Origin: Henriciella sp.
GTDB taxonomy: Bacteria > Pseudomonadota > Alphaproteobacteria > Caulobacterales > Hyphomonadaceae
Assembly (NCBI GenBank): GCA_030066975.1
Contig: JASJAO010000003.1
Span: forward strand, 124,001-188,000
Reading direction: 5' to 3'
DNA length: 64,000 nucleotides
The position numbers and the translations under genes are program-made. Under the pieces are notes generated by a model, which saw only the letters and a program-made list of their open reading frames with translations, did no database searches and was not told the DNA's origin. Of the stretch, positions 40,597-47,433 are shown piece by piece. How positions within the stretch are numbered: the first letter of the stretch is position 1; each line of letters begins with the position of its first letter.

Positions 40597-42576
40597 ATGG
40601 CTAGATGTCTGGTTGCCGGAATTGGTTTTCTTCTGGCAGCCTGCGGCCAGCCCTCCCCGCCGACCACAGAGACAGCGGGCGCGCCCCCTACGCCCGGCAC
40701 TGTCACACAAGCGACGCAGGATGCGAATGCTGCAGTCGCCGCGCGACTTGATATCGCGGACCCGTCAGACGCGGAGGACGCGTCCCGAGGCTTGCTGTCC
40801 CAGATCGAACGCGACGCGATCGTCAATGCTGCCGGCGAAACAGTCTGGTCGATCAAGCAATTTGAGTTTCTGGAAAGCGACGCGCCAACCAGCGTGAACC
40901 CCTCGCTTTGGCGTCAGTCTCAGTTGGCCGCCGCGCATGGTTTGTTTGAAGTCGCAGACGGGCTTTACCAGGTTCGTGGATACGATCTTGCCGTGATGAG
41001 CATTATTCGTGGTGAGACAGGCTGGATCCTGGTGGATCCCCTCACGGCCACAGAGACCGCCGCTGCCGGATTGGCGCTTGTTAACGAAACGCTCGGCGAG
41101 CGACCTGTCACCGGCGTACTCTACACCCATTCGCATGCCGACCACTTTGGCGGTGCGCGCGGGGTTTTGAGCGAAGACGAAATTCAATCGGGAGCAGTGC
41201 CGATATTGGCGCCGATTGGATTTACTGAAAACGCTGTCGCTGAAAACCTCCTCGCCGGAAACCATATGAGCCGGCGCGCCACCTTGATGTTCGGCAATAC
41301 GATACCGCGCAACACGATGGCCCATGTCGGGTCGGGGCTCGGCCCGGGCCTGCCAAACGGTACGATCAGTTTCGTTCCCCCCACTGAGGAGATTTCCGGT
41401 CGGGGAACGATCAGAGTGATCGACGGCGTGACTTTCGAGTTCATTGATGCAGCCGGAACAGAGGCCCCCGCAGAGTTCATGTTCTACCTGCCGGAGTTTC
41501 GCGCGCTTTGCACCGCCGAAGTCGCCACGGCGACGTTTCACAATGTACTCACGCCACGCGGTGCGAAAGTTCGCGATGCCCTCGAATGGAGCAAAGCCAT
41601 CGACTATGTGCTCACGGAATATGGCGCGGAATCAGATATCGTCTTCGCCTCTCACCACTGGCCGACCTGGGGCACTGACAACATCCAGACCTTCCTGACC
41701 GGACAACGCGATATTTATCGCTATGTCCACGATCAGACGCTGCGCAAGGCCAATGCTGGTGCCACCATGGTGGAGGCCGCCGAGGCGCTTGAGGAACCGG
41801 GCTTACTGGGCGATCGCTTCGACACACGCGGCTATTACGGCACGCTGAATCACAACTCAAAGGCCGTCTATCAGCACTATTTCGGCTGGTGGGGCGGTAT
41901 CCCGGCAGAGTATAATCGGCTGCCCCATGAGCAGACCGCCGCGCGCTATGTTGAAGCCATGGGCGGTGCCGAAGCCGTTTTGTCTCGCGGACAGGACGCG
42001 TTTGAAGCGGGTGACTTCAGGTGGGCGGCTGAACTGTTCAATCATGTCGTTTTTGCTGATGCCGACAATGAGAAGGCCAAAAACTGGTTGGCTGCGGCTT
42101 ATGAACAGTTGGGGTTTCAGGCCGAAAGTGGCGCCTGGCGGAGTTATTACCTCGCTGGCGCAAACGAGCTGCGCAATGGCCTGCCAAATGTCGGCAACCC
42201 GGCCTTGGGGAATGCTGATTTCTTGCGCGCCATTCCGTCGATAGAATTGTTTGATGCGATGGCGGTGCGGTTCAACCCTGAGAAGCTGACGCGAGACCCT
42301 TTCAGCCTCCAGTTCGATTTTATCGATACCGGTGAGACGATCTCGGTTGATGTCGGCACATCCGTTGTTGTCCCCCGAGAGCTCGCAGCTGATAATCCGT
42401 CGGCGACTTTGGCTCTGAAACGGTCTGATTTTGACCGCCTCATTCTTCAGACTGCAAACTTTCGAGACCTGATGACGAGCGGTGAGATCCAGATTGAGGG
42501 CGATCCACTGGCAGCGGGCGCGTTCCTGCTGGCCCTGGATCAACCGCCTTTCTGGTTTGATATTGTCACGCCTTAG
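40597..42576 (+). CDS. Alkyl sulfatase-like metallo-beta-lactamase-fold lipoprotein
   Basis: Secreted enzyme of 659 residues resembling SdsA/YjcS alkylsulfatases, which cleave sulfate from primary alkyl sulfates. The N-terminus has a lipobox (LLAACG, about residues 12-17) and then a low-complexity threonine/proline linker. The catalytic domain contains the zinc motif H178-S-H180-A-D182-H183 (VLYTHSHADHFGG), with GGHG-like and FASHHWPTWG segments, then a dimerisation region and a C-terminal SCP-2-like lipid-binding domain (about 540-655). An alcohol released from a lipid sulfate could feed the beta-oxidation genes, but they are far away. It overlaps the convergent tlyA by four bases. Confidence 0.9.
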   Translation: MARCLVAGIGFLLAACGQPSPPTTETAGAPPTPGTVTQATQDANAAVAARLDIADPSDAEDASRGLLSQIERDAIVNAAGETVWSIKQFEFLESDAPTSVNPSLWRQSQLAAAHGLFEVADGLYQVRGYDLAVMSIIRGETGWILVDPLTATETAAAGLALVNETLGERPVTGVLYTHSHADHFGGARGVLSEDEIQSGAVPILAPIGFTENAVAENLLAGNHMSRRATLMFGNTIPRNTMAHVGSGLGPGLPNGTISFVPPTEEISGRGTIRVIDGVTFEFIDAAGTEAPAEFMFYLPEFRALCTAEVATATFHNVLTPRGAKVRDALEWSKAIDYVLTEYGAESDIVFASHHWPTWGTDNIQTFLTGQRDIYRYVHDQTLRKANAGATMVEAAEALEEPGLLGDRFDTRGYYGTLNHNSKAVYQHYFGWWGGIPAEYNRLPHEQTAARYVEAMGGAEAVLSRGQDAFEAGDFRWAAELFNHVVFADADNEKAKNWLAAAYEQLGFQAESGAWRSYYLAGANELRNGLPNVGNPALGNADFLRAIPSIELFDAMAVRFNPEKLTRDPFSLQFDFIDTGETISVDVGTSVVVPRELAADNPSATLALKRSDFDRLILQTANFRDLMTSGEIQIEGDPLAAGAFLLALDQPPFWFDIVTP

Positions 42577-43328
42577 GCCCGAAGACACTTCGCGAAGATC
42601 AACCGCTCAGCATTTCCATCGCCGCCTTTGATCGGGCTATCGGTGCGCGCTTCAACAGTCCAGCTTTGGTCAGTGAGCCATTTACCAAAGGTCGTTTCGG
42701 CCCGCGCTGTCGCTTCGGTATCGGTGACAATACCGCCCTTGCCGATGTGTTCGCGCCCGACTTCAAACTGCGGTTTGAACAGAGCAATCAGCATCGCGCG
42801 CGCAGCGGCCAGCGACAGCGGGACACCAAGCAGCTTGCTCAGGGAGATAAAGCTGGCATCGCAGACGATGAGCTGCGGCGGTTGCCCGAGATCTTCCGGA
42901 GTGAGCGCCCTTGCATCGGTCGCCTCCCTAGACTTAACGCGTGGATCCGCCGCGATGCGAGGGTGCAACTGGTCTCGACCGACATCGACTGAGACGACGC
43001 TGGCCGCGCCCCGCTCCAGAAGCACCTGCGTAAACCCTCCTGTCGAGGCGCCGACATCCAGACAATGACAACCCGTAGGGTCCACGCCGAACACGTCCAA
43101 CGCATGCGCGAGTTTCACGCCCGCGCGCGACACCCAAGGGTGAGGGGGCTCGGCAATGATCCGTGCATTGGGTGCGATCTTCTCCGATGGTTTGGACAGG
43201 ACCCGGCCTTCGACCGTTACGGTCCCCGCCGCAATCGCCGCCTGCGCGGCGGATCGACTGTCAAAATGACCAAGTGCCACCAGAACCTTGTCGGCGCGAT
43301 CGATTTTTTCCGAAGGATCGACAGGCAC
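42573..43328 (-). CDS. TlyA-family rRNA 2'-O-methyltransferase (S4 domain)
   Basis: An S4 RNA-binding domain (about residues 8-65; RADKVLVALGHFDSRSAAQA) followed by an FtsJ-like SAM methyltransferase (LDVGASTGGFTQVLLERGA; VSVDVGRDQLHP; LIALFKPQFEVGREHIGKGG). In Mycobacterium, TlyA methylates 16S and 23S rRNA and affects capreomycin susceptibility; the same target here is inferred. The frame stays open to 43490 inside the SOD gene, so the start is chosen lower: GTG at 43328 has AAAAAAGG ten bases upstream. TTG 43337 or GTG 43361 are alternatives. Confidence 0.86.
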   Translation of the reverse strand: MPVDPSEKIDRADKVLVALGHFDSRSAAQAAIAAGTVTVEGRVLSKPSEKIAPNARIIAEPPHPWVSRAGVKLAHALDVFGVDPTGCHCLDVGASTGGFTQVLLERGAASVVSVDVGRDQLHPRIAADPRVKSREATDARALTPEDLGQPPQLIVCDASFISLSKLLGVPLSLAAARAMLIALFKPQFEVGREHIGKGGIVTDTEATARAETTFGKWLTDQSWTVEARTDSPIKGGDGNAERLIFAKCLRA

Positions 43329-43386
43329 GGCTGACAAACCTTTTTTCTGCTCTAAGTTCACACTCACAGCCAATGGAGGTCTTCCC

Positions 43387-43962
43387 ATGATCCGTAAAGC
43401 CCTGCTCGCCGCCCTGCTCCCGCTCTGCGCCTGTGCCACCGCCCAAACAAGCGACGACGCACCAATACCCGAAGCTGAGCCCATGCCCATGCTGAGCGAG
43501 ATGTCCGCGACTGTTGGCGATGTTCAGATGAGTGGCGAGGTCATTGGGATGGAAGGTGAGATTATCGGCGCGGTCAGCCTGATTCAAGGCCCCCATGGTG
43601 TGATCATGGAAGTGACCATTGAGCCCGGCGGCCTGATCCCGGGCTGGCACGGCCTGCACCTTCACGAAGTCGGTGACTGCAGTGACATCGGCGTGTTCAA
43701 ACGCTCTGGCGGGCACATGGGTATGATTGAGGGCGGACACGGTTTGATGAACCCGGTCGGGCCGGAAAGCGGCGATGTGCCGAATATCTGGGCCGCTGCG
43801 GACGGATCCGCCGGGTATGAGACGTTTTCACCTTTGTTTACGTTCGACGATGTGGCGGATGAAGACGGCACGGCGATGGTTATTCACGCCAATCGCGACG
43901 ATCATATCACGCAGCCGATCGGTGGTGCCGGACCACGCGTCGCCTGCGCCGTTATCCAATAG
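43387..43962 (+). CDS. Cu/Zn superoxide dismutase-like protein with altered zinc ligand
   Basis: Exported SodC-fold protein, 191 residues from the ATG at 43387, which has GGAGG upstream. The leader (ALLAALLPLCACATAQ) suggests a signal peptide or lipoprotein. Copper ligands are present: H91 and H93 (GLHLHEVGDC), H110 (RSGGHMGM) and H167 (IHANRDD). Of the zinc ligands H110, H118 (GGHGLMN) and D130 remain, but the third histidine is E127 (GPESGDVPN). C98 and C187 can form the structural disulfide. The mutation may change zinc affinity or activity. It converges with the SDR gene. Confidence 0.85.
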   Translation: MIRKALLAALLPLCACATAQTSDDAPIPEAEPMPMLSEMSATVGDVQMSGEVIGMEGEIIGAVSLIQGPHGVIMEVTIEPGGLIPGWHGLHLHEVGDCSDIGVFKRSGGHMGMIEGGHGLMNPVGPESGDVPNIWAAADGSAGYETFSPLFTFDDVADEDGTAMVIHANRDDHITQPIGGAGPRVACAVIQ

Positions 43963-44018
43963 TCTGTTTAGGGCTCTGTAGGTCCGACAGACAGTGTGAA
44001 TCGGTATCAGCACACGTC

Positions 44019-44750
44019 CTACTGTAGGCTCAACCCGCCATCTACAATAACCGTATGTCCCGTGACGTAGGACGCAAGGGGCGAGGCGAGGAATAGCGCC
44101 ACGCCGGCCATGTCTTCGGGCGTTCCAAGGCGGTGTTGTGGGATCGCGCGCAAGCTGCCTGCGAGGCGCTTGTCATTCTTGGTTGTGACATGGGTCAGTT
44201 TGGTCTCGACCAGCCCGGGGGCCAATCCATTGACGCGGATGCCATCGCGCGCCCAGGCCGCACCGAGCGTCTTGGTCAGCCCCACGGCAGCGTGTTTCGA
44301 GGCGGTATAGGCCGGGTTCCCAATCGACGCGTTGAAGCCAGCGACGGAGCTGACGATGATCAGAGCACCGCTTGCCGCTTTCAGTGCGGGATGAAAACGG
44401 CGCGCGGTGGCCATCACGGAGTTTATGTTCACATCCATAACGGTGTCCCAGCCCGGCTGTTCAAACTCTTCCCGGTTATAGCGAACGGTTCCCTGACAGA
44501 GCACGAGAACGTCGAGTTTGGGGCCGGGATCGATGACCGACACGGCGGTTTCGTCTGCTACGTTTACGCATCGATACTGCAGACCGGTCAGATCACTGCC
44601 CTCGTCTGCTTGATAGTCACTGGCGGTTGGACGTGTGCCCCAAACTTCAACTTCTGCTCCATGTTCGAGAAAGGCGCGAGCGATACCGTTGCCGATCCCG
44701 CTGGATCCGCCAACGACCAGAACGCGTTGATTTTCAAAACTCAGATCCAC
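44019..44750 (-). CDS. SDR family oxidoreductase, GTG start
   Basis: NAD(P)-dependent short-chain dehydrogenase of 243 residues. The Rossmann motif VLVVGGSSGIGNGIA is at about 10-24; the catalytic tetrad is visible as S in LIIVSSVAG and YTASKHAAVG (Y/K). The C-terminal FLASPLASYVTGHTVIVDGG is typical. The frame extends to 44882, but the GTG at 44750 has GGGAGGTG (44758-44765) seven bases upstream and gives the normal start before the Rossmann strand. The substrate is unknown. It is divergent from the GFA gene. Confidence 0.86.
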   Translation of the reverse strand: MDLSFENQRVLVVGGSSGIGNGIARAFLEHGAEVEVWGTRPTASDYQADEGSDLTGLQYRCVNVADETAVSVIDPGPKLDVLVLCQGTVRYNREEFEQPGWDTVMDVNINSVMATARRFHPALKAASGALIIVSSVAGFNASIGNPAYTASKHAAVGLTKTLGAAWARDGIRVNGLAPGLVETKLTHVTTKNDKRLAGSLRAIPQHRLGTPEDMAGVALFLASPLASYVTGHTVIVDGGLSLQ

Positions 44751-44889
44751 TGTCTCGCACCTCCCGAATATGTATTGGGTGAACATGTCTTTCGCACGCA
44801 CCTGCGTCCAGCCGGTTCGTCGCGGCATGGGGTTTGACGAAAGCTGACAGTTCTGAAACGAGAACAGATCAACAAAGGACATGCACGCG

Positions 44890-45285
44890 ATGACCCGTCT
44901 GACAACGCATCAAGGCTCTTGTCACTGCAAAGCCGTTCGCTTTGAGGTCGATCTGCCTGATCATTTTGAAGTTGAAGATTGCAACTGTTCAATCTGCGCC
45001 ATGAGCGGGAATATTCATGTCATCGTGCCAGCTAATCGGTTTCGGCTACTGGCCGGAGAGGACAATCTGGCGACCTACACTTTCAACACCGGCGGTGCGA
45101 AGCACAAGTTCTGCAAGACGTGCGGCATCAAATCCTTTTATGTACCGCGCTCTAATCCGGATGGATTCGCGGTCACCTATCGCTGCCTGGAGAATTGGAT
45201 GGACCTCAACGTGACGATCAATCCTTTCGATGGTCAGAACTGGGAGGCCAATGCCGGAGCCTTGGCCCACAAGTCAAAGGAGTAA
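44890..45285 (+). CDS. GFA family zinc-binding protein
   Basis: Glutathione-dependent formaldehyde-activating (GFA/CENP-V) family protein of 131 residues. Zinc-binding cysteines are visible as GSCHCKAV (about 9-16), EDCNCSICAMSG and KFCKTCGIKSFY. The N-terminal MTRLTTHQG start at 44890 is chosen; an ATG three codons earlier is also possible, with AAAGGAC close to both. The true enzymatic role of this family is uncertain. It converges closely with the Spy-like gene, two bases between stops. Confidence 0.9.
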   Translation: MTRLTTHQGSCHCKAVRFEVDLPDHFEVEDCNCSICAMSGNIHVIVPANRFRLLAGEDNLATYTFNTGGAKHKFCKTCGIKSFYVPRSNPDGFAVTYRCLENWMDLNVTINPFDGQNWEANAGALAHKSKE

Positions 45286-45287
45286 GC

Positions 45288-45809
45288 TTATCGGGGCGGC
45301 GGTGGGCGATCGCCGGGCGGTGGGTCACGCCGGTGTCTTCGCTCTCCAAAACGTCGTCGTTGTGCCATTGCTTCCAGAATTTCGCGGCGCTCTTCAACGG
45401 AAAGCTGGCTCAGTTGGTTAGCGATTTCAGTATGAAGCGCGGTTCGGCGCGCGGCATCTATCTCCCGGATTGCCTCAAGCGCCTGTTCAATCTCCTCAGC
45501 GCTGACATCGTTCCGCGCCAGTAGGCCATTCAGGTTCGCGCGTGCCTCCCGCATCCGCGCGTGAGAGCCCTCACCTTCCGTCAGTGACTTCCGAATCGCG
45601 GTGCGAAGAATCCGTCGTTCTGGATTGGACAAACGCGATTCCAGGCCCCTCAAGAGCTGCACTTCACTCGGCATGTCCGGCGGAGGGCGACGATCTTCTC
45701 CACCGCGATTGGCCAGGCCGCCGCCGATAAAAAGGCCAATCAGCAGAGCATTGATGATTAGTGAAACCACCAGGCCGTAAGGTAGTTTTGAGCGCATCTG
45801 CTCGGTCAT
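45288..45809 (-). CDS. Periplasmic heavy-metal-resistance / Spy-CpxP-like protein
   Basis: Inner-membrane-anchored protein of 173 residues: one helix at about 12-32 (GLVVSLIINALLIGLFIGGG) then a proline-rich region and a helical domain (MPSEVQLLRGLESRLSNPER; LSVEERREILEAMAQRRRF) like metal-resistance/Spy proteins. The C-terminus is a basic Arg/Pro-rich tail (HRRDPPPGDRPPPPR). It ends the operon with an ECF sigma and anti-sigma-like protein, joined by an ATGA overlap, so it may sense or buffer envelope stress. Function inferred. Confidence 0.72.
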   Translation of the reverse strand: MTEQMRSKLPYGLVVSLIINALLIGLFIGGGLANRGGEDRRPPPDMPSEVQLLRGLESRLSNPERRILRTAIRKSLTEGEGSHARMREARANLNGLLARNDVSAEEIEQALEAIREIDAARRTALHTEIANQLSQLSVEERREILEAMAQRRRFGERRHRRDPPPGDRPPPPR

Positions 45810-46273
45810 TGACTTCCCTCTTGTGACAACCAGGTTTCGTAAGTTTCAAAGCCGAAGGCCTCCAGATAGACCTGCTCTGTATCGGAGTAAGACGCTGGCG
45901 CAGTTGCCGCGTAGGCGTAGCCGCCTACAACCCCCATAGCCAGGCTCGCCAAGGCTGCGCCCGCTGGCCACCGTGCGCCATTCGGAAACAGTGTTCGAAC
46001 CAGCCAGGGCTGAGAGGGTTCGGCGACGACTGGCTTTGGTGCGGCGCGGAGAATGTTTTCAAACAGAGCAACTGCCGGTTCTGGCGCGGTTTCATGCTTC
46101 AATGCGGCATCAAGCGCGCGAGCGTCTTCCAACGCTGATGCGTAGAGATCGGGAGCTTGCGCAATCGCGGCCTGCGCCGCCTCGCGTTCGCCCTCTGGCC
46201 ACATAAGAGGATCAGCGCCACAGGCCTCGATCAAGTCGAGAACACGCTGATCCGGAGCATGTTGTGATGTCAT
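45806..46273 (-). CDS. Anti-sigma-like membrane protein
   Basis: 155 residues: a cytoplasmic helical N-terminus (about 1-95; RVLDLIEACGADPLMWPEGE), one transmembrane helix at about 101-124 (GAALASLAMGVVGGYAYAAT) and a short periplasmic tail. Topology and position directly behind an ECF sigma factor (ATGA overlap) indicate an anti-sigma factor. A zinc-binding HxxxCxxC motif of ZAS proteins is absent, so recognition differs from RsrA/ChrR types. It also overlaps the next gene by four bases. The assignment rests on gene order and topology. Confidence 0.72.
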   Translation of the reverse strand: MTSQHAPDQRVLDLIEACGADPLMWPEGEREAAQAAIAQAPDLYASALEDARALDAALKHETAPEPAVALFENILRAAPKPVVAEPSQPWLVRTLFPNGARWPAGAALASLAMGVVGGYAYAATAPASYSDTEQVYLEAFGFETYETWLSQEGSQ

Positions 46274-46812
46274 GACGTGATCTCCTCCTGCAGTATGATC
46301 TTCAGTTTTCGGCGCGCCCGCGCCAGCAGGCTCTCTAAAGCGTGGACCGTAACATCCATAATTTCAGCCGCCTCAATATTGCTTAGCCCTTCAAGCGCAC
46401 AAAGTGTAAGGGCCTCCTTCTGCCGGTCCGGAAGCTCCGCAATACCGGCGTGAATACGGGCCTGTGTTTGGTTGGAGGCAAGCAGCTGCTCGGGTCGAAG
46501 GTCCGGGTCTACGCGGTCTGGCAATTGTTCCATCAAAACAGGTTTCTTTCTTCGCAGGCGGTCCCGGCAGAGATTAAGCGCAACGGTGCAAGCCCAGGTG
46601 GAGAGTTTCGCTTTCGGTTGCCAGTCCGGCAGGGCGTTCCAGAGCCGCAAGAATGTCTCCTGCGTAATATCTTCCGCTTCAGCACGATCGCCCAGCATGC
46701 GATATGAGACCCGAAAAATGATCGGCATGTGACGATTAACCAGCGCGGCTTGCGCGGTGGCATCCCCTGCCGCCGCGCGCGCGATATCGTCGAGTTCGGA
46801 AGAGTCGGACAC
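46270..46812 (-). CDS. ECF RNA polymerase sigma factor
   Basis: Extracytoplasmic-function sigma factor of 180 residues. Region 2 is visible in NRHMPIIFRVSYRMLGDRAE then DITQETFLRLWNALPDW (about 27-65), and region 4 in LPDRQKEALTLCALEGLSNI then EAAEIMDVTVHALESLLARAR. It starts with GTG at 46812 and has no clear Shine-Dalgarno. It overlaps the anti-sigma-like gene, and an EF-hand gene lies 90 bases upstream. Promoter targets are not readable; autoregulation is likely for this class. Confidence 0.9.
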   Translation of the reverse strand: MSDSSELDDIARAAAGDATAQAALVNRHMPIIFRVSYRMLGDRAEAEDITQETFLRLWNALPDWQPKAKLSTWACTVALNLCRDRLRRKKPVLMEQLPDRVDPDLRPEQLLASNQTQARIHAGIAELPDRQKEALTLCALEGLSNIEAAEIMDVTVHALESLLARARRKLKIILQEEITS

Positions 46813-46902
46813 AGAAATAGTCTATGAGGAATCGGCTGAAGACGCCTAGGGATAATCATCTTCAGCCAGTGGGTCGAGCAATGGCTTAAGACCCTTCCCC
46901 AA

Positions 46903-47385
46903 CTAGAGGCGTCGATCCTTTCGTCCCTTGTGATGCTTTCGTCTCTCCTTGGCCGCCTCAAGCTCTTCGGCAGACAGAACGCCGTCCTGATCGGTATCCG
47001 CCTGCTCAAACATTTTCTCCAGCCGACCCTTTCCGCGCGCTTCCATTTCGTCAGGAGTCACCAAACCATCGGCGTTTGCGTCGAGCCGCGCAAACATCTG
47101 TTCCTGACGGCGGATCTGACGCTCCGCTCGGCGTTGCTCTGATTGTGCCACAAACTCTTCGTATGAAATGCCCCCATCAGAATTGGTGTCCGCCTCAGCG
47201 AAGCGAGCGTCTCGACCCGCTTCGATCTCAGCCATGGAGATCGCACCGTCACCATTTGTATCAAACGCTTCGAGACGCGGTGACGCCGGTCCATCGGGAC
47301 GCCCGGGATCATTCTGCGCCAGCGCCGTTGCAACGAAGCTGGCAACGCCCAAAGACAACAGCGCGGCAATAGATAGTCTTCTCAT
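46903..47385 (-). CDS. Secreted four-EF-hand calcium-binding protein
   Basis: Exported protein of 160 residues. A signal peptide runs to about residue 24 (VATALAQ). Four EF-hand loops follow: DTNGDGAISMAE, DTNSDGGISYEE, DANADGLVTPDE and DTDQDGVLSAEE, each with the D-x-[DN]-x-D-G pattern. The C-terminus is lysine/arginine-rich. AGGACC precedes the ATG. It stands upstream of the ECF sigma gene, so calcium or metal binding in the periplasm might be linked with the sigma response, but no direct evidence links them. Confidence 0.87.
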   Translation of the reverse strand: MRRLSIAALLSLGVASFVATALAQNDPGRPDGPASPRLEAFDTNGDGAISMAEIEAGRDARFAEADTNSDGGISYEEFVAQSEQRRAERQIRRQEQMFARLDANADGLVTPDEMEARGKGRLEKMFEQADTDQDGVLSAEELEAAKERRKHHKGRKDRRL

Positions 47386-47433
47386 CAGGATCAGGTCCTT
47401 TCCAGTTTAACCTGATGATGAAACGGCTGACAC

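Noticed and set aside
43288-43386. Upstream extension of the superoxide dismutase frame
   Set aside because: The ATG at 43387 has GGAGG and opens directly on the signal peptide; the extension lies in the tlyA 5' region.
44751-44882. Upstream extension of the SDR frame
   Set aside because: GTG at 44750 with GGGAGGTG upstream gives the normal Rossmann start; the extra 44 residues have no family similarity.
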